From the NCBI GenBank assembly GCA_030913385.1, contig CP133159.1:2316584-2380583 (forward strand): DNA of 64,000 nt. The letters run 5' to 3'. The stretch is from Cytophagaceae bacterium ABcell3 (GTDB lineage Bacteria > Bacteroidota > Bacteroidia > Cytophagales > Cytophagaceae). The notes beneath the pieces were generated by a model. That model saw only the letters and a program-made list of their open reading frames with translations, searched no databases and had not been told where the DNA came from. Position 1 is the first letter of the stretch. Every line of letters begins with the position of its first letter. Positions 36,201 to 45,909 of the stretch are shown here, one piece after another. A program made the position numbers and the translations under genes.

Positions 36201-38795
36201 ACTAAATTCGCCAATCAGAGGAGAGGATGTAGTAGCGCCGTCAAAGATTTCCAGATAGTCAAAATCTTCTTCAACTTGGAATCTGGAAAAGGACAGTTGT
36301 AGGTAGGAAGACTCGTCTTCTGGGTGTATAGTGAGTGTTCCATTAGAGTTTGGGTAATAATTGTTGTTGTGTGCGTGGTCACTAACTGGGCCGCTACAAG
36401 TGGTTATTACTTGTGACCCAGTATATGGTATAACATATTGCTCGCCTATTGTGATAGGGGTAACATGGAAATTGTCTCTTTCTATGGTTTCTTCAAGATT
36501 TCCGATATAAGCTAATATGTAGTATTCATTATAATCAATTTGATCAGGTAGCGTGAACACGTGATCTCCAGGCACAGTTGCGCCAGGCCTTATAACGCCT
36601 GCTGTGTAAGTTCCTATGAATGTATCGTTTTCGTCCCATTGATCGTCGGTAGAGAAAAAGAAGTGTAGGTCATCATTGTGAGTAGTTCTACCGCCTGTGT
36701 TGGCAATATTAAGACTTGCTATTACTGTACTTCCTGGGGCTACTGTTGAGGGAATCAGGTCTACAGATTCAATCGCTAGTTCAGCATCGGGTACTTCGGT
36801 AACACACTCAATATTGGCAGAAAATCCTGGAGCGATAATAGAATGGTCTGTTACAAACCTTAAGGTAATGGCACCAGAAGAGGTGGTTCCGTAAACATTT
36901 CCAGGATTTTCGGTTCCTGTAAAAGTGCCAATAAGTTCTGCATTTGTAGATGTGCCATTGTAGATCTCCAAATAGTCATAAACGGGTTCGAGGGAAAATT
37001 GAGTAAAACCTAATTGAATCAGTTGACCTTCGGTATCTGGATAGATTGTTGCCACGCCATCATTGTTGTTTGAATAATAGCCATTAGGGCCTCCAGAATC
37101 ATGAATAGATCCTGAACATGAAGTTATTTGAATACTACCATTTTCCGGTACTATATATTCACAGTCGCTTTCACTTAATGGAACAAATAAGGAGGTGGAG
37201 AAGGCAGTTTCCTCTTCGCAGCTTATTTTGCACCTGTAGTAGCGGCTTTCGTTTTGAGTTATAGTGAGCCTAAAAGAATTAGCGCTACTTATGCTTGTCC
37301 AGTCAATATTATCGAGAGAGTATTCCCATTCATATGTAGTGCCAGCACCTGCAGTTGCATTCGTTAAGAACAGGGTAAAGGGTGACCCTTCGCAGACCAC
37401 TTCTTGATCTGTTTCAACCTCACCTCCTTGAATAGGTCCTGCACAAGGGGCTTGGTTGATGTAACCTCCATCAAGGGTGGTAACTCCAGAATTGTTCGGG
37501 TCTAGCCAATCTTTAAGCCTGCTAGTGGCATTTGAACCTGCATCCCATGAATAAGAGAATTTGCCATATAAATCATAACCTGTTAGGTTTGTGCATGAAG
37601 CATCTCCTCCATGCAGTTGGCCTACAATTCTTTTGTTTTGGTCAAATAAAGGGGAGCCGGACGAGCCTGGCTCGGTAGTGGTGTTCCTATTCCAAATTAC
37701 CTTCCAATGTGTGTCGTTATTAAAATTATAGTAAGCGTCTGAAACGGGGTTGTCATCATCAAATGATATTTTTTTGATGTCTGAGGATGGGTGGTGAATG
37801 CCAACTGTATTGTTTGCAGGTTCGTCCATGTTGTTCCACCCTGCATAAAATACATTATATTCTAAAGGGGGCGTTTCTTCTAACTCTACAAGTAAAAAAT
37901 CGGAAGGGGTATCTTTAGCCCTAAGCTGAGCACCTGATACGGTATGGTTTCTTGGGCCTTCAATGTTTGAACAGTTAGGGCTTTCATAGTTAAAAACAAA
38001 AATCCATTCGCCTGTGTCGTCTCCTCCGAGCAAACAATGGTCTGCTGATAGCAGAAAAGGCCTTCCATCTTCTAAAGTGTTGTTGATTATAGATCCTGAA
38101 CACGTAGAGCCACCAATAATAATCATAGCTACAGCGTCTCTTTGTTCTTGCCAATCAGAACCATCAGGGCAATTGACATTCATGTTACAACTGCCTGATC
38201 CTCCAAAATTAAATGATTTCTCTTTACCGAACCCTAATATATCCTTATAGGCATGTACAACTTTTCCTAATTCAATTTGACCTTGTCCCTTTACATTTTT
38301 CGGCTCATAATATTCTAAAACAATAGCATCGCCCTCTATAGGTGCAATACTGAAAACCCCGCTTTCTTTATTGTTTCTATTTGTAAATGCACCTAAAACC
38401 TCAGTTTTTGTCTGATTATATACAAATAGTTGTGCATTTGCAGGTAAATTATACTTTTTAAAGATTAAATTTATGGAAATGGCATTTGTGGAGCGGATGC
38501 CAAGTCGCCAGACTCTTCCTCCTTCGCCTAAGTCTTCCCATTTGCCAGAGTTATTTAAGCTGAAGTCAACTTTCATTTCATGGCCAAACCTAAATGGTTT
38601 GCCTAAATCTTTATTGATAGAATCTTCTTTTAACAGTTTTTCTACATCGACGGCCGGCATGTCAATAAACTCGACACGTGATTTTAAGTTTCCTTTAAAG
38701 CTTATCGGCTTGCCACCTTCACTTAATTGGCCATAAACTACTGTTTTGATAGAAAAGCAGCATACTGCTAACAAAACTTTAACAAAGAGTTTCAT
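33234..38795 (-). CDS. giant secreted serine protease with five CUB/CARDB pairs and T9SS domain
   Basis: A 1853-residue surface or secreted protein. A signal peptide (1-22), a propeptide-like region to about 200, then a lysyl-endopeptidase-like chymotrypsin-fold domain (about 200-440) with H253 (SADHC), D299 (SDFLLVEL) and S379 (GSSGSPLF), so the triad is complete. Five CUB-type domains follow, each opening TTCS/SCSG and showing DYLEIYDG-like cores, alternating with five CARDB-like domains (openings PDAELAIES, PDVFIEN, PDLTIST, PDVSIES, PDLTIST). The end (SPNPSNGIFHLS to VQVMKVIKK) is a T9SS sorting domain. DNA at 33901 and 35374 is repeated 1473 bp apart, i.e. a 491-residue in-frame duplication of two CUB/CARDB pairs. 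Confidence 0.92.
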   Translation of the reverse strand: MKLFVKVLLAVCCFSIKTVVYGQLSEGGKPISFKGNLKSRVEFIDMPAVDVEKLLKEDSINKDLGKPFRFGHEMKVDFSLNNSGKWEDLGEGGRVWRLGIRSTNAISINLIFKKYNLPANAQLFVYNQTKTEVLGAFTNRNNKESGVFSIAPIEGDAIVLEYYEPKNVKGQGQIELGKVVHAYKDILGFGKEKSFNFGGSGSCNMNVNCPDGSDWQEQRDAVAMIIIGGSTCSGSIINNTLEDGRPFLLSADHCLLGGDDTGEWIFVFNYESPNCSNIEGPRNHTVSGAQLRAKDTPSDFLLVELEETPPLEYNVFYAGWNNMDEPANNTVGIHHPSSDIKKISFDDDNPVSDAYYNFNNDTHWKVIWNRNTTTEPGSSGSPLFDQNKRIVGQLHGGDASCTNLTGYDLYGKFSYSWDAGSNATSRLKDWLDPNNSGVTTLDGGYINQAPCAGPIQGGEVETDQEVVCEGSPFTLFLTNATAGAGTTYEWEYSLDNIDWTSISSANSFRLTITQNESRYYRCKISCEEETAFSTSLFVPLSESDCEYIVPENGSIQITSCSGSIHDSGGPNGYYSNNNDGVATIYPDTEGQLIQLGFTQFSLEPVYDYLEIYNGTSTNAELIGTFTGTENPGNVYGTTSSGAITLRFVTDHSIIAPGFSANIECVTEVPDAELAIESVDLIPSTVAPGSTVIASLNIANTGGRTTHNDDLHFFFSTDDQWDENDTFIGTYTAGVIRPGATVPGDHVFTLPDQIDYNEYYILAYIGNLEETIERDNFHVTPITIGEQYVIPYTGSQVITTCSGPVSDHAHNNNYYPNSNGTLTIHPEDESSYLQLSFSRFQVEEDFDYLEIFDGATTSSPLIGEFSGHNLPHDIVASQAGGALTLRFYSDGSIEFRGFEAEISCIDEKPLPDVFIENVAVNFQSAFPDKYISVNATLTNNGSGVLLNSNISYYLSNDINYSPNDIHLGSSQNGAIPPNSSVTINEVLNIPQNTSQGNYYLILYENNNPYLDENDEARIAYIPIEITDEATAHYTMPESGQETITTCSQIITDHAGFQNNYDNNIDGTLVLYPEREGEMLTLSFIHFELEDLYDNLNVYDGTSTHAPLLGRLNGFSLPEDITATNPAGALTLRMVTDASVTESGFIAYVSCPEAETSDDLPDLTISTTTTPNNAIAGSSIDLSCTIQNIGSTASTPTNVHFLLSQKPDYNQDAINLGSSQVNSIEPEESLSITTQASIPENISGQFYILYYVNFEGEIEETNLSNNTYTEPINITLDDQYVVPHTGSQTITTCTGSVSDHARNSNYSPDANGTLTIHPEDQTSYLKLSFTRFQVEEDFDYLEIFDGATTSSPLLGKYSGHDLPHDIVATQEGGALTLRFYSDGSIEFRGFEAEISCLDEKPLPDVSIESAAVNFQSAFPDKYISVSATLTNNGSGTLYHSNISYYLSNDINYSQNDRYLGSYQSGTIPYNSSITINERLDIPQDISLGNYYIIIRENSNPYLGEDDEARFAYIPVLITDEATAHHTMPESGQESMTTCSQIITDHAGYQTNYADNIDGTLVLYPEREGEMLTLSFIHFEIEDWHDNLYVYDGTSTQAPLLGRLTGFSLPEDITATNPAGALTLRMVTDASVTESGFIAYVSCPGGSSYLPDLTISTPLNPSNAVAGSDINLSCIVQNIGTATSTPTSVHFFLSQHRNYSQEATPLGSAQVSSIEASSSEQVNTQASIPNNIEGQYYILYYIDYEGEVEESDISNNMFSVPIEITRTTSLREQQNSKVSVSPNPSNGIFHLSIEAPAQEVSINVYNSIGTEVFFQKTQINGDNAVYPIDLSFVPSGMYTVKLMLGQEVQVMKVIKK

Positions 38796-39150
38796 TGATG
38801 ATAAGGTTAATTTTGAACCCGTGAAATTACATTAAAAAAATTATATTTAATATTTAATTTTATTATTTTGCTTGTACAGGGTGGTGTAAGTGTCGCTTGT
38901 CGATGGATTGGGAGCTGTTGCTGTATATCAGAGATGGTGTTGAAAAGAATTGCAGGCAGTGGGGTAGGCTGTAATTGTAAAGAGTTTGTAAGAGTGGAAA
39001 ATGAAAAAAATATCAACTATTTTAGAAAGCAGCTCTATAGTTGATTGATAAAGGGGGGAAATTAGGTGCCTTATCCCTTTGTATTGTATTTTACTGGTTT
39101 ATATAAAAAACGCCTTTAATAGTCTTGGCAAATAATATCCATTTGCGTAA
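38796..39150. other. intergenic region, 355 bp
   Basis: Very A/T-rich just upstream of the protease gene, as expected of a promoter, but no exact TAnnTTTG box was found. The short ORF at 38807-39016 has no family features and is probably spurious. Confidence 0.5.
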
Positions 39151-39915
39151 TCAATTTTTAGAGCAGAAGTATATAATTTCCTCAGCCGGAAGGGCATATC
39201 GTTTTACTTTCTCTTCTGGCATTTCCATTACAAACTTATCTTCTTTAACCGTAAAACCAGCTTTTTGTAAAATCTGACCATAATCAGTGCCGTATTGTCT
39301 TACATGGTCGCTTTGCCCATAGACTTTTTCCCTTTTTGCAGGGGTGTCGGCGTTAGGGTCTGAAAAAGTTTTTTCTAAATTATAATCAATAGGTGATTGT
39401 ATGATGGCCCAGCCTCCAGGTTTTAATACCCTGTATATTTCTGACATGGCTTTCAAGTCATCTGTTACATGCTCCATTACATGATTGCAGAAGCATACAT
39501 CAAATGTGTTGTCTGGAAAAGGAATGTCATGGACATCCATCTTGACTTTTGCCAAAGGGGATTCAATGTCTGCTGTTATATAGTCCAAGTTTTTTAAAGC
39601 TTCAAACCTTTTGATAAAGCAATACTCTGGGGCCATGTGCAGTACCTTTAAATTTGCGGTGAAAAAGTTTGTTTTCTCTTTTAAATATAACCACATCAGA
39701 CGATGCCGCTCAAGGGTCAAAGAGCCTGGACAAAGGGCATTTTCTCGCGGAATGCGTCCATAGGGAAGAAACTTTCGGTAGGTTTTGCCTGATACAGGGT
39801 CTTCAACTTTGTTGCCACGGTAAAAAAAAGCTACTATGCCTAGTACAAAGTGGCTGACTTTCTGTAGGTATTTCCGTGGTACTTTTCGTATTATAAAACT
39901 TATCAGGTGCTTCAT
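39151..39915 (-). CDS. class I SAM-dependent methyltransferase
   Basis: A 254-residue methyltransferase of the type-11 class. The glycine-rich SAM site appears as LKVLHMAPEYCFIKRF, with the ribose-binding acid in YITADIESP; FDVCFCNHVMEHVTDD and YRVLKPGGWAIIQSPID are motif regions. The substrate is unknown. The first 80 residues lack homologous landmarks and may bind substrate. Standalone, with 318 bp of empty sequence upstream. Confidence 0.87.
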   Translation of the reverse strand: MKHLISFIIRKVPRKYLQKVSHFVLGIVAFFYRGNKVEDPVSGKTYRKFLPYGRIPRENALCPGSLTLERHRLMWLYLKEKTNFFTANLKVLHMAPEYCFIKRFEALKNLDYITADIESPLAKVKMDVHDIPFPDNTFDVCFCNHVMEHVTDDLKAMSEIYRVLKPGGWAIIQSPIDYNLEKTFSDPNADTPAKREKVYGQSDHVRQYGTDYGQILQKAGFTVKEDKFVMEMPEEKVKRYALPAEEIIYFCSKN

Positions 39916-40233
39916 TTTACTTTGTTAAATGCCAAATATAAGTAAAACATTTTTTACTAGCCTATATTGCATGAACCCTTGTGCTAGTCTTTCCCATAGT
40001 TTACTTTCCTGTTGAGTATTAGTTTATGGTTTTTTGGGCTTAAGTGGGGTCTGAATATCTTGTTTTATAAGAAAGAAAGTTAAAAAGCTGACTTCTACTA
40101 TAGTTGATTCAGTAAGAATAGTTATATTTAAACTCCGATTTCTATGGTTGGAGTTTTCTGGTTAAAAGGACGGCACGGATTGAGTTAGTTTGCTTAACGC
40201 TTCATCTGTTGCTATATTAAAATAATCTTGTAT
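39916..40233. other. divergent intergenic region, 318 bp
   Basis: Presumed promoters for both neighbours. TAATCTTG at about 40223-40230 deviates by one base from the -7 consensus but touches the ATG region, so it is not convincing. No repeats or hairpins were noticed. Confidence 0.45.
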
Positions 40234-42981
40234 ATGAAAAGCTATAAAGTTTTTGTCATAGTCTTTTTTTGCTTGTGTTCTTTAGCAAGCTATGGTCAGA
40301 ATATTAAAAGTATTAAAAAGAAGGCTGATAAAAATTTTGAAGCAGGCAACTACTACAGGGCCTTGCATTTCTATGAAACCTTAGATGCCGAAAAGCCCGG
40401 CGATGCCAAAACTTTGGCTAGGATAGGTATTTGCTACCTAAAGACGCGACCGGCAACAAAAGCGCTTGACTATTTGAAAGCAGCCAAGGAAAAGAAATAT
40501 AAAAAAGACTATATAGATTTTTATTTGGCTAAAGCATATCATGCCCACCACGATTTTGAAACAGCTATTTCTATTATGGGGCAATGTCGTTCAATGTACA
40601 AAGACCTGCGTGAGGAGATAGAGACGGAGATGAGCCATTTCAGGAACGGTCTGGAGTTGAGTAAAAACCCTGTTAAAGTAAGCATAGAGAATCTTGGAGA
40701 GGAAATTAATTCTGAGTTTCCCGAATACCGGCCAGTTATTTTAGGTGATGAGCGAACCATGTTTCTGACAGCTCGACGTCCGGGAACAACCGGAAACCTG
40801 AAAGATGAACAAGGGCAGTATTTTGAAGACATCTATGTTTCTTATTATGAAAATGACAAATGGCAGAAACCGATCAAGTTGTCTGGTTCTGTGAACAGTT
40901 CTGGTAATGATGCTTCTCTTGCCGTTACTCCTGATGGCAAAGGCTTGTTGTTAGGTCGGCAAGACTTACGGGAATCTTCTGGAACCAATATTTACTATTC
41001 GGAATATGGCAAAGGAAAATGGCAAGACCCTAAAAAGTTGAGCATTAACACTTCCGGTGAGGAGAATAGTGCCTGTTTATCGCCAGATGGTAACACTCTT
41101 TACTTTTGTAGTGATAGAGAAGGAGGTTTTGGGGGTAGCGATATTTATGTTAGCCATAAGCAGGAAGACGGAGATTGGGGAAAGCCGAAAAATTTAGGAT
41201 CCTTGATTAATTCACCTTACAATGAGTCTTCTCCCTTTTTGCATGCAGACGGGGTGACCTTGTTTTTTAGCTCTGAAGGACATAAGTCAATAGGTGGCTA
41301 TGATATTTTTAGTACTACTTACGATCCTGAAACGGGACTATATTCAGCTCCCGAAAACTTGGGTTACCCGATAAATACTGCTGGTGATGAGAAGTTTTTC
41401 GTATGGTCGGCAGACGGTACTAGAGGATACTTTTCTTCAGTCAGGGAAGATGGTTTTGGTGACTATGATATTTACATGATCACCCGCCCAAACGTAAGCT
41501 TGTCTTTTAGTTTCTACGATGGTCGAGAGCCAGATGGTTTTAAGCCTACTTCTGGAAACCTTTTTGTATATGATGCCATTACCAATGAGTTAATTACTAA
41601 ACGAGACTCTACTTCTTTTGAAGGAGAGTGCAATATTATGCTTAAACCCGGGCGGAACTATGCTATTTCTATAGAGGCTGATGGCTTTTTGTCTCACTCC
41701 GAAAATGTAAATGTACCAGTTAACGATTTTTATGTAGTAGATAAATCTGTTTTTTTAACTCCTTTGGAAAAAGGGGGACTTATTGTTCTCAATAACGTAC
41801 TTTTTGAAAAAGGTAGCTGTAAATTGAACCAGCAAAGCACGCATGAGCTAGACCGGTATTTTGAACTGATCAATGACAACCCCTCACTGGTTATCGAAGT
41901 TGCTGGGCACTGTTTTGAGATGGAATCGAGTAAGGAAAATATGGAAGTTTCCCAAAAAAGGGCTAAAGCGGTTGTTAACTACTTGGTGAGCAAAGGTCTT
42001 AATTATGAGAATCTTAAACCAGTTGGTTATGGTGATCGGTTTGCCAGTTCTGACGAAGATCTAAGCCGAACCGAGTTAATTATAAAAGAAAACTTGAAAG
42101 AGAATCCTGATTATAAACAAGCTGGATTGGGGGCTTATGATGGGATACTTAAGGGTAAAAAACAACGGACTGGGGTTGTCAATAATGAAAGTAAGCCTGG
42201 ACAAGAGCAGCATGCATCTAAGAAACAGAAAATGGTCAGCTATCTTATGAAAAAGCAGCCTGGGTTTTATGTTTTCTTTGATAGCGCGGCTTATAAAAAA
42301 GAGGTCTCTTTGCGTGATGCCATAAAAGACAGTGTAGAAGCCGGTAAGCTGGAGCCTGTTATTGTCAAAGGTAGTGTTCAGGACAGGGAGAAAGGTGTTC
42401 CCCTGGCTGCTACGGTGCAAATGAGTGATCACTTTGGGGTGGACTTGGAAGAGATGACTTGTGGAAACGATGGTACTTTCTCTTTTAAGGCTTTTAACAA
42501 AAAGGATGTTAAATACTCTGTTACGGCACGAATAAATGGTTATAACTATTTAACGCGCAGTGTTAAAGTTCCTGCGAATCGTCCAGAAGTTCAGGAAATA
42601 GAAGTAGAACTGGTTTTGACTGAACTAGCAAAAGGGCAGGTTTTTCAATTGAGAAACATTTACTTTGATTTAGATACTTATAAGTTAAGTCCTGAGTCTT
42701 ACCGGGAGCTAAAGAAACTTGAGAAATTGCTCGTAGAAAACCCTGAGCTGAAGATTGAAATTTCAGGCCATACAGACAATGTTGGAGATAAAGACTACAA
42801 CAAAACTTTGTCGAGGAGACGTGCTCAGTCGGTAGCAGATTATTTAATTAACAAAGGAATAGATATAAAACGTTTACGTGTAGAAGGATACGGAGAGGAA
42901 AGGCCTATTGCCTCGAATGATGATGAAATAGATGGACGTGAGATAAACCGTAGAATTGAATTTAAGGTAATTGAAAACTGA
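40234..42981 (+). CDS. PorE-like TPR/PD40/OmpA outer-membrane-associated protein, first paralogue
   Basis: A 915-residue protein with the domain order of Porphyromonas PorE, a T9SS envelope component: signal peptide (1-22), TPR-like helices (about 25-130), a PD40 propeller (about 145-420, with SPDGNTLYFCSDREGGFGGSD), a carboxypeptidase-regulatory-like beta domain, an OmpA-like domain (about 515-625), a second regulatory-like domain (about 705-800) and a C-terminal OmpA-C domain (RNIYFDLDTYKL, HTDNVGDKDYN, NRRIEFKV). The internal OmpA-like domain keeps the fold pattern but has HCFEM in place of HTD and TELII in place of NRR, so it probably no longer binds peptidoglycan. ATG at 40234 preferred to a TTG six bases upstream. 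Confidence 0.88.
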   Translation: MKSYKVFVIVFFCLCSLASYGQNIKSIKKKADKNFEAGNYYRALHFYETLDAEKPGDAKTLARIGICYLKTRPATKALDYLKAAKEKKYKKDYIDFYLAKAYHAHHDFETAISIMGQCRSMYKDLREEIETEMSHFRNGLELSKNPVKVSIENLGEEINSEFPEYRPVILGDERTMFLTARRPGTTGNLKDEQGQYFEDIYVSYYENDKWQKPIKLSGSVNSSGNDASLAVTPDGKGLLLGRQDLRESSGTNIYYSEYGKGKWQDPKKLSINTSGEENSACLSPDGNTLYFCSDREGGFGGSDIYVSHKQEDGDWGKPKNLGSLINSPYNESSPFLHADGVTLFFSSEGHKSIGGYDIFSTTYDPETGLYSAPENLGYPINTAGDEKFFVWSADGTRGYFSSVREDGFGDYDIYMITRPNVSLSFSFYDGREPDGFKPTSGNLFVYDAITNELITKRDSTSFEGECNIMLKPGRNYAISIEADGFLSHSENVNVPVNDFYVVDKSVFLTPLEKGGLIVLNNVLFEKGSCKLNQQSTHELDRYFELINDNPSLVIEVAGHCFEMESSKENMEVSQKRAKAVVNYLVSKGLNYENLKPVGYGDRFASSDEDLSRTELIIKENLKENPDYKQAGLGAYDGILKGKKQRTGVVNNESKPGQEQHASKKQKMVSYLMKKQPGFYVFFDSAAYKKEVSLRDAIKDSVEAGKLEPVIVKGSVQDREKGVPLAATVQMSDHFGVDLEEMTCGNDGTFSFKAFNKKDVKYSVTARINGYNYLTRSVKVPANRPEVQEIEVELVLTELAKGQVFQLRNIYFDLDTYKLSPESYRELKKLEKLLVENPELKIEISGHTDNVGDKDYNKTLSRRRAQSVADYLINKGIDIKRLRVEGYGEERPIASNDDEIDGREINRRIEFKVIEN

Positions 42982-43086
42982 ATATTTTAATGTATTAAAA
43001 TTTAAACTTTTCATTGATTCTCATAACTTTTAGTATCGCCCACAGTAATTCTTATAAGGGTAAGAACTTATCTAAAGGTTGGGATT

Positions 43087-45774
43087 ATGAATGGGAAGTA
43101 TCTAATAAGTTTTTTCTTAATGCTTTGTTGCTTTAATGCTTCTGCTCAGAGCGATTATAAAGCAATAAAACGAGAGGCCGCAGAACTGTTTGAACAAGAA
43201 GACTACAAGGATGCACTGGTTTTATATTTGGAGTTGAATGATAATGAGCCAGGAAACCCTGAATATTTGGCTAAAATTGGCATCTCTTATACTCAGACTC
43301 CCGAAAAACTGAAAGGGAAGGATTATCTTGAAGAGGCTTGGGATTTAGGCTATAGGGATGACGGTATTGAGTTTTACCTTGGAAGAGCCTACCATCTTCA
43401 TCATGAGTTTGAAAAAGCCATTGATTATTATGAACTCAGCCTCTCTGAATCTAAGGATTTAAAAGATAAGGCAAAGCGGGAAATAGAAAGGTGCAAGACA
43501 GGTATTGCGCTTAGCGGAAATCCTGTTGAAGCAACTATTGAAAACATTGGGCCTACCATTAATACTTCTTATCCAGAATATGCTCCTGTTATTTCAGCCG
43601 ATGAAAAGGTGCTAATTTTTACATCCAGAAGACCAAATTCTACAGGGGGCTTATTGGATGAGAAAGGTGATTTTTATGAAGATATTTACATTTCTTACAA
43701 AGAAGACGGAGAGTGGACTACCCCTATCAATTTGCCCGGTGAGGTAAATACAGAAACGCATGATGCCAGCATTGCTTTTTCTGCAGATGGTCAGGAGTTG
43801 TTGATTTATAAGAACGATACTGTCCATCATGAAGGAGGAAATATTTACTTTAGTAGTAAAAAAGGCAAAGAGTGGAAGCAGCCTGAAAAACTGCCAGATC
43901 ATATTAATTCAGAAGGGTGGGAGCCCAGCGCAAGTATTTCAGCTGGTGAGGAGTATCTGTTTTTTTCTAGCGATCGAGACGGGGGATATGGTGGCACGGA
44001 TATATATGTGTGCAAAAAGCAGGATAATGGAGAATGGGGCGAAGCTGTTAATGCAGGGCCAGAAATCAATACCCCTTATGATGAAGACGCACCTTTTATA
44101 CACGCTGATGGAAAGACGCTTTATTTCAGCTCAAAAGGTCATGATGGTATAGGAGGTTTTGATATATTTACCGCCACTTTTGATAAGGATAGCTTTAAGT
44201 TTTCGGAACCTGAAAATATTGGATATCCTATTAACACCGCTGATGATGAACTCTTCTTCGTTTGGTCTCCTGATGGAACAAAAGGGTATTTTTCTGCTAT
44301 AAGGGAAGATGGCCATGGCGATCATGACCTTTATACAGTAACCAGAGAAAATGTTAATGTGGACTTAATCCTTTTTAATGGTAAAATAACAGACGAGGAA
44401 GATAGCCTTGTGCCGTCTTCTATAAAAATTATTGATAATGAGACTAATGAGGTTGTTGCTGAGTATGACTCTTCTAAAGTCAAAGGTGACTATACTGTGA
44501 TGCTAGAGCCTGGGAAGAACTATGGTGTTTATATCGAGTCTGAAGGTTTTCTTTCTCATTCCGAAAATATTGATTTGCCTTTGCATGGGTTTTACAATGT
44601 TCGGAAAGACATTGGCTTGACCCCGCTGGACTCTGGTGGAAATATCGTTCTAAATAATATATTTTTCGAAAGCAAGAGTGCAGAATTAAAAGAAGAATCT
44701 TTCCCTGAGCTTGATAGATATTGGGAGCAGATGGAGGAAAATCCGCATTTGGATTTCGAGATTTCTGGGCATGCCTACGACTTTGAGTCTAAACGGAAAA
44801 ACAAGAAACTTTCCGAGAAGCGGGCCAATGCTGTAGCTGACTATCTCGTAGAAAAAGGTATAGAGAAGAAACGTCTTAAGCCTATCGGGTATGGCGATAA
44901 ATTCCCTTTGGTTGAGGATGCTGATGAACTTAACAATCGTAATGAATTAATAATAATTGGCAATGACCGTAAAGATACTGCCAAAAGTATTCCTGACAGA
45001 CTTGGTTATTATGATTACCTGATTTCCAAAGGAGACTCTTCTTTTATTGACCAAAGGAAAGAAGAATTTCTCAAGAAAAAAGTGGAAACCGGAGAGGAAA
45101 AGCGCGAACGCGAAAGACGGCAGGTGGAAGCAAAAAAGGAGGCGTTGAAAAAACCTGTTGTGGTCGAAGGTATTGTATATGATCAAAATACAGGTATTAG
45201 GTTAGAAGCTAAAGTGATTCTCTATGATGAAGATGGAGAGACTATTGAGGAAATGGTAACAGAAAATGACGGGGCGTACAGGTTTGAAATCAATCCTGAG
45301 AAGGAAGGTGCATATAGTGTTTCAGCCCAGAAAAAAGACTATGGGTATATTGCAGAGGAACTAGAAGTGCCGGCTATTTCTGATAAACTCCAAAAAGTGT
45401 CTATGGACCTTTATTTAGGAAAAATAGAAAAAGGGGACATTGCTAGGATAAGCAATATTTACTTCGACTTCAACCAGCATGAGTTGAGCAAAGAATCATA
45501 TAAGGAATTAGATAAACTTGCCGAGTTCCTCAAGGAAAACCCTCAGGTGAAAATAGAAGTAGCAGGGCATACGGACGATGTAGGGGCTGCATCTTATAAT
45601 AAGGTTTTGAGCCAGAGACGATGTGAGTCTGTGGTAAATTACTTGATATCTAAAGGTATAGAAAAAGAACGCTTAGTAGCCAAAGGATATGGCGAGGAGG
45701 AGCCTATTGCGCCCAGAACAGAAGAGGGAAGGGCAAAAAATCGGCGTATAGAGTTTATAATTTTGGAAAATTAG
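43087..45774 (+). CDS. PorE-like TPR/PD40/OmpA outer-membrane-associated protein, second paralogue
   Basis: An 895-residue paralogue of the preceding gene with the same domain order and a similar length; signal peptide ends ASAQ. The propeller repeats (FFSSDRDGGYGGTDIYV), the internal degenerate OmpA-like domain (HAYDF for HTD; NRNELIII for NRRIE) and the terminal OmpA-C domain (ISNIYFDFNQHEL, HTDDVGAASYN, NRRIEFII) all align. A Lys/Glu-rich linker near residue 650-700 is longer here. The spacing (105 bp) with no terminator suggests cotranscription. Tandem paralogues of this type may work with different cargoes or partners; true T9SS membership is not shown. Confidence 0.88.
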   Translation: MNGKYLISFFLMLCCFNASAQSDYKAIKREAAELFEQEDYKDALVLYLELNDNEPGNPEYLAKIGISYTQTPEKLKGKDYLEEAWDLGYRDDGIEFYLGRAYHLHHEFEKAIDYYELSLSESKDLKDKAKREIERCKTGIALSGNPVEATIENIGPTINTSYPEYAPVISADEKVLIFTSRRPNSTGGLLDEKGDFYEDIYISYKEDGEWTTPINLPGEVNTETHDASIAFSADGQELLIYKNDTVHHEGGNIYFSSKKGKEWKQPEKLPDHINSEGWEPSASISAGEEYLFFSSDRDGGYGGTDIYVCKKQDNGEWGEAVNAGPEINTPYDEDAPFIHADGKTLYFSSKGHDGIGGFDIFTATFDKDSFKFSEPENIGYPINTADDELFFVWSPDGTKGYFSAIREDGHGDHDLYTVTRENVNVDLILFNGKITDEEDSLVPSSIKIIDNETNEVVAEYDSSKVKGDYTVMLEPGKNYGVYIESEGFLSHSENIDLPLHGFYNVRKDIGLTPLDSGGNIVLNNIFFESKSAELKEESFPELDRYWEQMEENPHLDFEISGHAYDFESKRKNKKLSEKRANAVADYLVEKGIEKKRLKPIGYGDKFPLVEDADELNNRNELIIIGNDRKDTAKSIPDRLGYYDYLISKGDSSFIDQRKEEFLKKKVETGEEKRERERRQVEAKKEALKKPVVVEGIVYDQNTGIRLEAKVILYDEDGETIEEMVTENDGAYRFEINPEKEGAYSVSAQKKDYGYIAEELEVPAISDKLQKVSMDLYLGKIEKGDIARISNIYFDFNQHELSKESYKELDKLAEFLKENPQVKIEVAGHTDDVGAASYNKVLSQRRCESVVNYLISKGIEKERLVAKGYGEEEPIAPRTEEGRAKNRRIEFIILEN

Positions 45775-45776
45775 AG

Positions 45777-45811
45777 AAAATAGAGGCTGGTAAATACAGC
45801 CTCTATTTTTA
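45777..45811 (+). terminator. terminator after the PorE-like pair
   Basis: AAAATAGAGGCTG (45777-45789) pairs perfectly with CAGCCTCTATTTT around a 7-nt loop, then T. Confidence 0.85.
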
Positions 45812-45909
45812 TGAAAAAGCTAAAATGGTAACTTTTAGGGCTTGCTGAAAGACGCTCTAGGTTGCGACACATCAACAATAAGGAGCCCTTTCATATTACC
45901 TGTCTCAGT

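Noticed and set aside
38807-39016. 69-codon minus-strand ORF upstream of the giant protease
   Set aside because: Low-complexity A/T-rich promoter region and no homologous features.
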